A stretch of DNA of 64,000 nucleotides, taken from NCBI GenBank assembly GCA_965153355.1, contig OZ231128.1:25110001-25174000 (forward strand). Direction: 5' to 3'. The DNA comes from Flaccisagitta enflata. Taxonomy: Eukaryota; Chaetognatha; Sagittoidea; Aphragmophora. Of this stretch, positions 1 to 13,468 are shown in pieces (position 1 is the stretch's first letter; each line of letters starts with the position of its first letter). The position numbers and the translations under genes are program-made. The notes below the pieces were generated by a model. That model did no database searches. It was not told the DNA's origin and saw nothing but the letters and a program-made list of their open reading frames with translations.

Positions 1-57
1 CTTTCATTCTCATTATTTTTTTTTCTTCAGTTCTTTCTGTCTACCTTTCAACTTATA

Positions 58-621
58 CAGTAGATCTCGTCTAGACTTGAGATAACGGGGGCAAGCATTG
101 TGGAAAAACAAATGAAGCCAGGGGAGTGATATTTGAAACATAGACTTATGAAGGGATAGTTTATTACTCATGATAGCTGGTTGCTATGGAAACGCATTTC
201 TATGTATTTTCGCTAAAATATCAATATTTTGAGAAATTTTTTGAAGGGAAAATTTTTTAAAATCAAATTTGCTACAACTTTCCCACAGTATGTTCTGTAA
301 GAATGTCGCTCGTTTAGCGGTTGCTAGGGGTCGTCACACATGGATACGCTCCCTAGCAACGGCCAAACGAGCGATATTCTTACAGAACATACTGTGGGAA
401 AGTTGTAGCAAATTTGATTTTAAGCAATGTTCCCTAAAAAAATTTCTCAAAATATTGATATTTTAGCGAGAATACATGGAAATGTGTTTCCATGGCAACC
501 AGCTATCATGGGGAATTAAGCATCCTTTGACTAGTCTATGATCAAAATATCGCTCCCCTGCCTTCATTCCTCTTTCCACAATGCTTGCCCCCGTTATCTC
601 AAGTCTAGACGAGATCTACTG
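58..621. mobile_element. TA-flanked foldback MITE (Tc1/mariner-like ends)
   Basis: The two halves are inverted copies over nearly the full 564 bp. The ends read CAGTAGATCTCGTCTAGAC and its reverse complement, and each is bordered by TA (56-57 and 622-623), as expected for Tc1/mariner-type insertion. The inner arms (about 281-340 and 355-415) close on a loop between GTTGCTAGGG and CCCTAGCAAC. It has no coding capacity, so it would be non-autonomous. The same inner core recurs in the foldback at 45307-45900, which has different outer ends. Confidence 0.8.
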
Positions 622-644
622 TATTTCTTGCCCTCTCAATCTTC

Positions 645-788
645 TTAGGTGCGACAAAGCACCTCTATAACTGGCTGTGTTCGTCGGTCGGTTGGTCGGT
701 CGGTCTGTCTGTCTGTCTGTCTGTCTGTTAGTAACGCATTCGTTCGACGATCCACACGTCGCACCTTATTGGCCTACTTGGCCTTGTT
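645..788 (-). mobile_element. Family A short hairpin element (GGTGCG subtype)
   Basis: Read on the minus strand it begins AACAAGGCCAAGTAGGCC and ends in the hairpin GGTGC/GCACC followed by TAAG. A GTCG/GTCT tetranucleotide tract lies inside. Close copies are at 38099-38212 and 60315-60423. It is non-coding. The layout (start motif, tetranucleotide tract, CTCTATAA, terminal hairpin) is shared with the other family A copies. Confidence 0.65.
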
Positions 789-795
789 TTCCTAC

Positions 796-1090
796 ACTCA
801 ACTATTCTTTCTCTTATTTCGATCTTTTCTTTCTTTATCTTTTTTTTCTTTCTTTCTTTATATTTTTCTTTCTTTCTTTTTTTCTTTCTGTCTTTCTGTC
901 TTTCTGTCTTTCTTTCTTTCTTTCTTCCTTTCTTCCTTTCTTTCTTTCTATCTTTCTCTCTTTCTTTCCTGCTTTCTCTAATTTTTTCTTTATTTCTTTC
1001 TTTTTTCATTTTTTTTCTCTTTCTTTCTGTCTTCTGTGCTTTCTTTTCCATTCAGTCTTTTTTCTTTTTTTCACTCTTTCCTTCTGTCTT
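796..1090. repeat. Pyrimidine tract (TTTC)n
   Basis: Imperfect TTTC/TTTTTC/TTCTGTC tandem tract, almost free of purines on the + strand. Open frames through it on both strands are composed only of F/L/S or K/E/R and are not genes. Confidence 0.85.
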
Positions 1091-1093
1091 ATC

Positions 1094-1419
1094 TTTAGTT
1101 GCGTGCTGTCCGACTCTACACCCCGCTTAGTCCGTCAATTGGTTAGTTGGTCAATCGGTTACGTTTTACTTTCTTTTTATGTTGACGGAGAGACATCATA
1201 TGTATGGAGAATTAACATTCAGAGAAAAAGAACTTCTTTATGAGGTACACATACATGTAATTGGACAAGAAATAGCCACCTCATAAAGAAGTTCTTTTTC
1301 TCTGAACTTTCTTTTTATGTTTTTGCAGTCTTTGGACTCACCACTCTTGCCCAAGTCGCAAATGCTCTAGAGACCTCAAAAAGGGCCCCTGCTCAACTGC
1401 ACGTGTATCCGGCCTTGTT
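1094..1419 (-). mobile_element. Degenerate family A element interrupted by a small foldback
   Basis: The left end TAGTTGCGTGCTGTCCGACT followed by CTACACC and a GTC-rich stretch matches the hairpin end of family A. The right end CACGTGTATCCGGCCTTGTT matches its start on the minus strand. The hairpin at 1220-1304 splits the element and probably inserted later. Confidence 0.5.
1220..1304. repeat. Perfect 26-bp inverted repeat (small foldback)
   Basis: Arms at 1220-1245 and 1279-1304 are exact reverse complements over 26 bp, beginning CAGAGAAAAAGAAC, with a 33-bp loop. The perfect arms suggest a recent foldback insertion inside an older element. Confidence 0.75.
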
Positions 1420-5058
<3,639 letters not shown>

Positions 5059-5770
5059 GCTGACTACGGCAAGATGTGTCAAAGGCTCATTTTCGTTGAG
5101 AATGGGACGGACAGGTTGATGTGGGTCTTTACTGTGAATATGATTTCCCAGTTTTGCGAGAATAAGTATTTCTTTTTCCTGATTAAATCCTCTTTTTTGA
5201 CGTTTCATTCGAAAGATAAATAAATTCCTGTCTTCCATGACAATAAAATCGCTGTGCCTCTGGTTTATTTACTAAACCGGCCGGTTCCTATCTTGCATTT
5301 CTTTTTTTTTTTTCTGCACTCCATGGATTCAATATATGTTGAAACTTGAATATATGGTTGACAGTACTCTCGCCTCAATTCATGAATCATGTAGGAACGA
5401 ATATGCGCATATAAAACGTCGTTACCAGAGGATTTTCTGTACTTGCATAATGTTGATTGGTTGTCGTTTACCTTCCCATTTGCGCTAAAAGTATGGCAAA
5501 CAAAAGAGTCATCCATATTTTTTATTGCCATGCGCCATCAGATATGCAGATTGATCACTTTGCTTGGAAATTGTGAGTGAAAAACATCGGAATAATGTTT
5601 TACTGGCCTTTGTCTTAATGCCCCAAGTTTTTCGGAATTTCAAAGTCCTTTTTTTCTGTGAACTCATACATTCAAAAGCCGCAAAATGGCATGCATTGCA
5701 TTGACCATACTTGGAAAATATTTGTGACAGACATACGCAAATGTATGCACGGCGCTTACGCGATTGAAAA
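5059..5770. other. No gene recognised
   Basis: Unassigned AT-rich sequence with no supported exon, RNA gene or strong repeat. Confidence 0.45.
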
Positions 5771-5973
5771 AACAAGTGACGCGGGGTCACAATATTGTCG
5801 CGGACGAGTGGGCAAGGGCATCCAACCCCCATCCACACCTCAACCCCCATCCCACACACACAAACATAGACAAAGTATCTTAAACACTTTTTCCACTTTT
5901 CAACTCTATGACCCCCGACGGACGGACGGACGGACAAAGCCTCTTGTAGAGTTGCGTGTCCCTAATCAAAAAG
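5771..5973 (+). mobile_element. Family B short element
   Basis: It begins AACAAGTGACGCGGGGTCAC, where GTGAC/GTCAC can pair. It continues with GTCGCGGACGAGTGGGCA and a CCCCCATCC-rich stretch, and ends in a GACG tract, CTCTTGTAGAG and TTGCGTGTCCCTAATCAAAAA. Related copies lie on the minus strand at about 8840-9000 and 18374-18601, with a fragment at 16291-16340. The 3' half resembles family A. Confidence 0.6.
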
Positions 5974-6365
5974 TTCGGGAGAAAAGGCGGAATAAATCAC
6001 TGCCTCGAAAATCATTTGAATCTTTCATTAAAAAACCAAAGCGAGGCACAAAACCGCGTTCATCATTAAAGTCATATTAAAGGTTCATCACGTTTCGCCA
6101 GCTGACATCCAACCGCGAACTCGACCTACAGTTAAACTTTGCAATAACGGACCCAAGAGTAACGGAAACCCAGCAATAGCGGAACTATTTCATTAGTCCC
6201 TGCTTTCTGTCTTTTATTTCTTTGTTTTAAAAGTTTGTTAGTACCGGTTTCGCCTGTATCGAAAAGTTCGTCTAATCCGCTTGACCTGAGCGGTCCGGAG
6301 GTCGGTAATCCCTAGGCCAATAACGGAAAATCGGCATCCATCAATGGTAATCGCCACGAAGTCAG

Positions 6366-6369
<4 letters not shown>

Positions 6370-6447
<78 letters not shown>
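6370..6447. repeat. (AG)n microsatellite
   Basis: About 39 uninterrupted GA units. Confidence 0.95.
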
Positions 6448-6450
<3 letters not shown>

Positions 6451-6659
6451 ATTACTCATTAACTTCCACCCTCTCCAACGATAAAAATCATGCATCTTAC
6501 AGAAAAAAACTACAAGAAGGATTCGTTTTTTCCATCGCTAAAATAGTATCGCTTAAATAGTAAACTCGATCTTGAATTGTACGTGTACAAAGAGGAAACC
6601 CGCGGACAGACATTTTGTGCACAATTGCAGTTGCCTCCAGTACATTTTTTTACTTTATC

Positions 6660-6886
6660 AACAAGGCCGGATACACGGCCAATCCGTAGTCGCTGCTGGT
6701 GGGCAGGGGCAGTAATGCGGGTGCGCAGGGGCAGTACATGAGTGGGCGGGGGCTGTATTGACGCCAGGCAGGAGCTGTGATGGTCAGAAATCCGTTTTTC
6801 AGTCGATTTCGCGTCATCGAAATTTTCGTGTGACAGACCTACTTAGGGACACACCCTCTTATAGAGTCGCTAGGCAGCGACTAAAA
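6660..6886 (+). mobile_element. Family A short hairpin element
   Basis: It runs from AACAAGGCCGGATACACGGC to a terminal hairpin AGTCGC/GCGACT followed by AAAAA. Inside are three variants of GTGGGCAGGGGCAGTA. It is non-coding. A second family A element starts 6 bp downstream in the same orientation. Confidence 0.7.
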
Positions 6887-6974
6887 ATGAAAACAAGGCC
6901 AACACCTATAAGTCGCGTGCAGGACAAAGATAACTGAACTGACCTGACTCCTTATTGTATCTTTTTATCGAAAA

Positions 6975-7362
6975 TCAGACATAAACCGGACCCAAACCAG
7001 ACCCAAACCAGACTCAAACCAGATTCAAACCAGATTCAAACCAGACTCAAACCAGACTCAAACCAGACTCAAACCAGAATCAAACCAGAATTAAACCAGA
7101 CCAAAACCAGACCAAAACCAGACCTAGACCAGAACTAAACCAGACCTAAACCAGACCTAAACCAGACATAAATAAGACATGAACCAGACTTAAACCAGAC
7201 ATTAACCAGACTTAAACCAGACTCAAGCCAGACTCAATCCAGACTTAAACCAGACTCAAACCAGACTCTAACCAGACTCAAACTAGACTCAAACCAGACT
7301 TAAACCAGACTTAAACCAGACTAAAACCGTACTTAAACCAGACTTAAACCAGACTTAAACCA
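6975..7362. repeat. 11-bp minisatellite (ACCAGACTCAA)n
   Basis: About 35 imperfect copies of ACCAGACTCAA, varying mainly at the CTC/CTT/CAT positions. Confidence 0.85.
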
Positions 7363-7700
7363 GAAATGACCAAAATGACCAAAAATGACCAAAAATGACC
7401 AAAAATGATCAAAAATGATCAAAAAAGCTCAAAAATGACCAAAATGACCAAAATGACCAAAATTGACCAAAAATGACCAAAAATGACCAAAAATGACCAA
7501 AAATGACCAAAATGACCAAAAATGACCAAAAATGACCGAAATGACCGAAATGACCAAAATGACCAAAAATGACCAAAAATGACCAAAAATGACCAAGAAT
7601 GATCAAAAATGACCAAAATGACCAAAATGGCCAAAAATGACCAAAAATGACCAAAAATGACCAAAAATGATAAAAAATGACCATGAACAACCAATAATTC
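7363..7700. repeat. 10/11-bp minisatellite (AAAATGACC)n
   Basis: Tandem AAATGACCAA with A-run length variation. The 115-121-residue minus-strand frames through it (GHFWSFLVIF-type repeats) are artefacts of the array. Confidence 0.85.
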
Positions 7701-8024
7701 TTGAAAACACCAAAAAAATGATTCAAAATAACTCCAGACGACCCAAAATGACAAAAAACGACGCAAAAAAGCAAAGTGTTACGGACGGACGGACGGACGG
7801 ACCGACAGACGGACCGACGGAGCGGGTTGTAGAGTCGCGTGCACGCGACTAAAAAGATTCGAGATGAATTCAGATCATCAGAGCATCTCCATCTCTAAGT
7901 TTTGTAACATAAGCGTGATCATCATTTTGTTTTGCTTCAAAATTCTTTGGAAGTGTGATTTTTTGGATTTGTTTGTCTATCATCTCGACTTTTTTTGTTT
8001 TTTGTTCTTTTTTCTGTATGCCAT

Positions 8025-8175
8025 TTTTAGTCGTGGACACGCGACTACACCTTGCCGTGTCGGTTGGTTGGTCCGTTGGTCAGTTGGTCCATCCATAACA
8101 TTTTTGAATTGCGAGTGGTTTCTTGTATTTCCACTCCTGTCCAACCGTCCGCGACTGTCCTGCCGTGTATATCTG
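8025..8175 (-). mobile_element. Family A short element, minus orientation
   Basis: The + strand begins TTTTTAGTCGTGGACACGCGACTACACCTTG, a hairpin of AGTCG..CGACT, then a GGTTGGTCC tract, and ends near CCGTCCGCGACTGTCCTGCC. The order matches the element at 57473-57643 in reverse. Confidence 0.55.
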
Positions 8176-8839
8176 TTTATCTGGCTGTATAGATTTATTT
8201 GGATGTCAGTCTGTCCTCTCGGTCTTCCTATCTGTTTTTCTTCCTGTTTGTTTGCCCGTCTGTCATCCTGATTTTTGCTTTTCACATTATTTGTTTGTTA
8301 TAAGATGTGCTCTGTCTTTCTGCGGTAAAACTTAAGTCCTTTTCTGCTTAGTAATGATCAAAAATAGTCAAATTGGCAACACCGGAATTCGGCACAACCG
8401 GAAAAATACAGTTAGTCCCTTGAGATCCGTTATTGCGGGGTTCCACTGTACTTGGTTAATTTTTTTTTTCTCTCTTGAAAGGGCTCGTTATTTCAAAAGG
8501 TTTTTAACATTTTTTCAATCATGGGAAAAAGGCACCGGCTTTAACGATGGCGAGTCAAAGTTTTAAGCTTTTTCTGTACTCCTACGCGAAGGAAAAATAG
8601 AAAAGAGCTTCCCATCAACTATTTAATCACTTTCGGACTACTTAGTTAAAACGTGTTTTTTTTTCTTTTAAAACTTTTTAAAGTAATAACTTTTAAAAGC
8701 TCTTTAAACGATACAAAAACAACTGACAAAATACTTATCCGGTTTGATCGTTAATTCTTTAACAATTTAAAGCGAATAATTGTCAATGTCGTTTCACACG
8801 TGTGGCTTTGGGCGTGACTCGTTGCAACATGTGCTTTTT

Positions 8840-9000
8840 AGTCCTTGTCCGGTTTTTGGTCCATCCGTCGGTAATGATTGAATCAAAAAGTGGAAAAACG
8901 AGCGTTCTAGATACTTGTGCGTGCAGGGGGTCGGGGTTGGGGTTGAGGTGTGGATGGGGGTTGGATGCCCACCCGTCCGCGACGATATTGTAACCCCGCG
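8840..9000 (-). mobile_element. Family B short element, minus orientation
   Basis: GGTCCATCCGTCGG, AAAAGTGGAAAAACGAGCG, GGGGTTGGATGCCCACCCGT, CGCGACGATATTGTAACCCCGCG follow in the reverse order of the copy at 5771-5973. The terminal AACAAG part is lost or diverged. Confidence 0.55.
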
Positions 9001-9352
9001 TATCTTTTTTATTCTTCATTTTACAATGACTTTCTCACCGATGACGACGACCTTTAAAGATACCAAGATCGTCACATGAAAGGCACTTATGAGGGTGCGG
9101 CATTTTGAGCTGTACAATGACCTGAATAATTACACCGACACCCCGCTAAAAACGGATCCAATAATAATGAAAATCCACAAATTACAGATTTGAAATTATG
9201 ATCCCTTCATGACCTTTCTTTTCATTTCTTATATTGGCAATCAGGATGGATTAAGTCTTTCTCTTTATCAGTCAGCCGCATCGTTGCCAGTATGTCTCTG
9301 TCTGCCTGACCATTTTTCATACGTATGTCGTTCTATCTTTATGTCAATCTTA

Positions 9353-9358
<6 letters not shown>
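9001..9358. other. No gene recognised
   Basis: Unassigned sequence. CCCCGCTAAAAACGGATCC at about 9142 may be a lone remnant of a Tigger-like end. Confidence 0.35.
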
Positions 9359-9444
<86 letters not shown>

Positions 9445-9462
9445 CTCTCTCTCTCTCTCTCT
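9359..9462. repeat. (CT)n microsatellite
   Basis: About 50 CT units with one ATCTGT interruption near 9438. Confidence 0.95.
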
Positions 9463-9997
9463 TCAAACTTCTGGCAAGTGAATAAAGCCGTGATTGTAAA
9501 GCTAAAGTGTGAAGTTGGGAAAAAGAAAAATATTGAAGGCCCAGACCCAGGGTTCAACGACGCATTCCTGTGAGCTGATGAAATCGAAAAATCCGTGGAA
9601 AGTTAGCAGATAGCCCTAGTTACTGCCCCTGATCCGTGAAAAGTTAGCAGATAGTCCAAGTTACTGCCCCTGATACCCTATTTCTCACAAATTAGAATGG
9701 AAATATTAAAAAGCTAATTCATCTGGGTGCGTCACATAGCAAGAGTTGGGAGTATCCCTTCACCTTAATCTACATGATTTGAATATTAAAAGGATAATTA
9801 TTTGTTATAGAAGATTATAATGTCATTGAGCATAAACAAAAAAATGTTAACTTAAAAATTCCTAAAGATTCCTAATTTTACAAACATAAAAAATTGATAC
9901 TAGTTATACATATGAATATTAACAAGATTTATCCCACAGCATTATTCAAATTCAATCCTACAGAAATTTGCAAATTCAAAAAACATCATCTATAAAA
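9463..9997. other. No gene; 41-bp tandem duplication
   Basis: A 41-bp unit containing AAAGTTAGCAGATAG and AGTTACTGCCCCTGAT occurs twice in tandem at about 9591-9671. The rest is unassigned AT-rich sequence. Confidence 0.5.
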
Positions 9998-10195
9998 AAC
10001 AAGGCCGGATACACAGCTACCAAAGTTGCGTGCCGGTGGGCAGGGGCCATATTTGAGGTCACCAGACTATTTCGGCAGGAGCAGGGAGGTCAAAGTTTTA
10101 ACATCATAAAAAAGTAAAGTGTGACTGACCAACCGACCAACCAACCAACCGACCAATGGACAAAGTGAGTTGTAAAGTCGCTTACACGCAACTAA
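9998..10195 (+). mobile_element. Family A short hairpin element
   Basis: It starts AACAAGGCCGGATACACAGC and has GGTGGGCAGGGGC, then an ACCAACCGACC tetranucleotide tract. It ends GTAAAGTCGCTTACACGCAACTAAAG, a decayed form of the terminal hairpin. Confidence 0.65.
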
Positions 10196-10298
10196 AGATT
10201 GTAACATCAATCACTCTACATTAAGTATAGAAGGTGAAAAGAAATTCTCAACTTTTGCTATGCGATGCACCCAACTAATTCACAGATCATTTTGGATA

Positions 10299-10366
10299 CT
10301 TTTATCTGTCCGTCTGTCTGTCTGTCTGTCTGCCCGCCTGCCTGCCTGCCTGCCTGCCTGCCTGCC
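10299..10366. repeat. (GTCT)n(GCCT)n microsatellite
   Basis: GTCTGTCTGTCT grading into GCCTGCCTGCCT. Confidence 0.9.
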
Positions 10367-10714
10367 GAGACACGCGACGTTGTTTTCTTCAAAAAAAGAA
10401 GGCTTCGGCTCTCAAAAACACGAAACCCTTTACGGCCTCAAAAATATGGACCCCTCACTGAGAAAAATATTTCCCCGAAGCGTTCAGATCTCTAATTTTT
10501 AAATGTTTTGGACCACAAAACAATTTGATTATGGAGCTGTACATACCTCTAAAAGCAAAAGAAATCTGCGGCGGATTAAAATATATTTTTCTTTTTCTAA
10601 AAATTTGGCCTCAAATCCAAGAAAAACCCACCTAGGGATTTTTTTGTTTACATTGTGAAAAGTTTTAATCGTTCTCTCGCGGCCCACGAGAGGGAAGGAG
10701 AGATGGAAAATGAG

Positions 10715-10730
10715 AGCGAGAGAGAGAGAG

Positions 10731-10761
<31 letters not shown>

Positions 10762-10777
10762 GAGACAGAGAGACAGA
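10715..10777. repeat. (GA)n/(GAAA)n purine tract
   Basis: AGAGAG followed by AAAGAAAG and AGACAGAG units; an all-purine run apart from three C. Confidence 0.85.
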
Positions 10778-11301
10778 GACGGTTTTCCTGATAATCGTCC
10801 GTCATCGTTGTTCTCCCTTGTTTTCCAATGTTTAGATTTGTGAAAACCCGAGGTATGGTTATAATTAAAGGGTCCCGAAAAAGAAAACAATTTAAATGCT
10901 AACTCTTGACTTAATCTTTTTTTCTTTTTTGTTCGGCTAGTTTGGTCGTCTGCCAGATGAAGTCGAATTGTATGTTTGTATTGGTGTGTTAGCCTTGTTC
11001 ACTCTCTAGCCATTCTGCCTGCCTGTGTTTCGCTCTGTTCCCCAACATATGTCAGTTCGTGTTCTGTGCAATTGCTAGCGACTCAGACTTAGATTTTACA
11101 ATTATGAAACAAATGGTAACATTTGTTTTCCATGTTCAGTCCATCCACCTGCCTTTCTAGACATGTCTTTCTTTCCTTTAATTTATTGAATATTGACATC
11201 GTTCTTTTTCTAATTGTTCGTGTTGATCAGTTTCTTCTGATCTGTTTTTTTTTAACTTTGTGCGTGTGTGTCTCTGATCGTCTCACACACTCACGCACAC
11301 A

Positions 11302-11392
11302 CACTCACTCACTCACTCACTCACTCACTCACTCACTCACTCACTCACTCACTCACTCACTCACTCACTCACTCACTCACTCACTCACTCTC
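11302..11392. repeat. (CACT)n microsatellite
   Basis: About 22 uninterrupted CACT units. The S/L/T/H-repeat frame across it is an artefact. Confidence 0.95.
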
Positions 11393-13229
11393 TCGGCCTC
11401 TTTGTAACTCAACGCACATCCTATCTCCCAGAAATTGGCATAATGGAAGGGAGCAGTCAACGATTGAAGGATTTGAAGTAGACTTAAGTGATTAGAGGCA
11501 AATGGCCTTTTGGCCTTCTTTACTTTTCGAGAAAAGGTTCAAGTTATTTTTCCTGTCTTTAGTTGAGGCTTCGTTTTGCTTATGCACTTGACTTGTCAGT
11601 TCGATTTCAACAGACTTTAAGCTTCTGAATGAATGAATGCTGAAAACGCTGAAAGCTATTTTGGTCTGTGTATTCTGAGTTTTGTGTACAAATCTTGTTT
11701 TAGGAATAAGATATAAAAAACCCTTCCGCGCCAACGATTTCATTACAGCTCATGGATATAAAGGTGAAATAATCCTTTTACCACAACGGTTATAAAGGTG
11801 AAGTAATCTTTTATTCCGTTCAAGTCTCCTCTCCCTACGTGATTTCCCCCTTTTTTGGTAAAAGTACAGAAAATTTTGGCTTACCAGGAAGATGGAGAAA
11901 AACTGTTCCTTTCCAAGATAAACGTCTCAATTTGTTGGCATTGATTTGCGGAGTGGCAGGGAAAGAAAAAGAAAGACTCGGGGAAGGTGAAAATTTGGCG
12001 CCATCCAGTTAGAGATTAGACGCAAGGTTCACGCTGGCTTGGTCCAAGAATGTGTCCGCAATAACAAACGGAGACGACAGCAGCGAAACCCGGGAGGTTC
12101 ACTGAACTCAGTCAAAAGTGCCAATCGTAAGCGATGTCCTCCTTTGGAAAAAAAGAGAATGTTAAGATGAAGCGATTAATGCCTCCGCTGAGGCCTAAAC
12201 CAATAGACCATGACCATATCGTATTATCACAGACGTGATATAAATAATTCTATTACACTTAGATCTTTGACAGATTATATCGATTAAATAGTTCTTAAAT
12301 TATACAATGTGATATGTCAACCTTCCGTGACCCGTCAACGGCAAAGTAAATAGGTTTCAACAGATTCATTATTTATTACCTGAGAGATAAGATTGAACAA
12401 CCTTTAAATACTGAATGTTTTTGCCTGTAACTTCGTGTGTATCTTTACCATCTTTAGATATTCTGTATCATTTCTACTTAGCAGTAAGCATCCGTCATAT
12501 TTTGACCGATCATCCCGATCTTTAAATCGTTTATGACTTGTTTTTTTTTTTCTTTTTTTTAGCGAGCTCGAGCATAGGTATAATTACATCCGTTCCCATC
12601 CCTCGTTTTCTCTCTTCGGTCAATTTGTTTTTCAAGTCATTTGAGCTTGTGGGCTCTGAGGTCTTCCCATGTTTCAGTCAGAATTGGTTCTCACTTGTTC
12701 TAATTTGGGGTCAGGTGGAGATCGAGGATAACCTTTCGCGGTCATCAACCTCACTCAGTCACTCACCTCGGTCATCAACCTCACTCACCTCGGCCAGAAT
12801 AGTTAGATTCACTAAGCTTTCATATTGGATTTTGACAGGTCATTGGGAATCGCCGACTTTTGTCCGCTTCCGTAGAGAGGCAATCGCCGATCTGATTCCT
12901 GACCATGTGACATGTCCACTTTCCCCCAAACCGCTTCCCCGGTGTGAGGAGAAGCGTTAAAAAGATGAATTCTCACTTGCAATACGTCAGTTAATATCTT
13001 TTCGACGACCTTCTCGCTACCTCAAGTTTACGATCGAAATCAATTTAATCAACTCGACCGCGTAAAATATTAACATAGTCAATCTCATGTTTGACCTTTT
13101 ACGGCCTTGCCCAAAAACACAACTTCGGATGAATGAATTGCAGGTTTAAACCACAAACCACCCGGAACAATTCTTCCTCATAAGATAAAGTATCCCTAAA
13201 ACTCTTCCACCCTCTCTGCCTCTTACCAG
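11393..13229. other. Upstream flank of the first recognised RAP1GAP exon
   Basis: No exon, promoter or start codon for RAP1GAP could be identified. The sequence 13211-13229 is a good pyrimidine tract ending in CAG, so transcription starts further upstream. A 140-residue open frame at 12538-12960 has no recognisable motif and I do not count it as coding. Confidence 0.4.
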
Positions 13230-13468
13230 CCCCGTGGAGGGCGACCGCGCGGCAGCTACTTCAGCACCTGAAGCAGGAGTCGCCAGCGTGTCGCCAACAT
13301 CCGGCACTTCCGTTCCGAAGATCTTGACGTCAGATCATCCATCTTCGTCGTCGTCGTCGCCAACTTCTTCGTTATCGCCAACGTCTTCGGCCGAAAGACG
13401 ATCGCTGAGGAGAAGAGATTCAAAAACTACCTTTTTCGAGACGCTCGACCAACTGCTGAAATTGCAAG
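13230..13468 (+). CDS. RAP1GAP: RAP1GAP exon 1 (first recognised): Ser-rich N terminus and first half of GoLoco
   Basis: The acceptor is CTCTTACCAG; the exon starts with the last base of a split codon and encodes 79 complete codons. It is rich in Ser/Pro/Thr, then RRSLRRRDSKTTFFETLDQL. It ends LKLQ plus one base, and the donor is AAG/GTCTGT, a valid but weak GT site. Codon 13234 is GTG, not a start. Earlier exons must exist or an upstream ATG is spliced on. Confidence 0.8.

Larger units (their letters stand above)
6892..7855 (+). mobile_element. Family A element expanded by two minisatellites
   Basis: It begins AACAAGGCCAACACCTATAA and ends with a (GGAC)n tract, GGGTTGTAG and the perfect palindrome AGTCGCGTGCACGCGACT, then AAAAA. 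The interior is an 11-bp and then a 10/11-bp minisatellite. The element at 62267-62645 has the same ends with a different interior array. Confidence 0.7.
6129..8448. mobile_element. Tigger/pogo-like terminal pair enclosing nested elements
   Basis: The left end CAGTTAAACTTTGCAATAAC and the right end read inward CAGTGGAACCCCGCAATAAC agree at most positions, both continue CGGA, and both are bordered by TA (6127-6128, 8449-8450). Ends of the form CAGT..AACC...TAACGGA are typical of invertebrate Tigger/pogo elements. No transposase is visible. The interior holds an AG microsatellite and at least three family A elements, so this looks like an old element used as a landing site. Confidence 0.5.

Noticed and set aside
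12538-12960. 140-residue + frame upstream of RAP1GAP as a possible first exon
   Set aside because: Starts in a poly-T run, has no conserved block, and no donor placing it in frame with 13230 could be justified.
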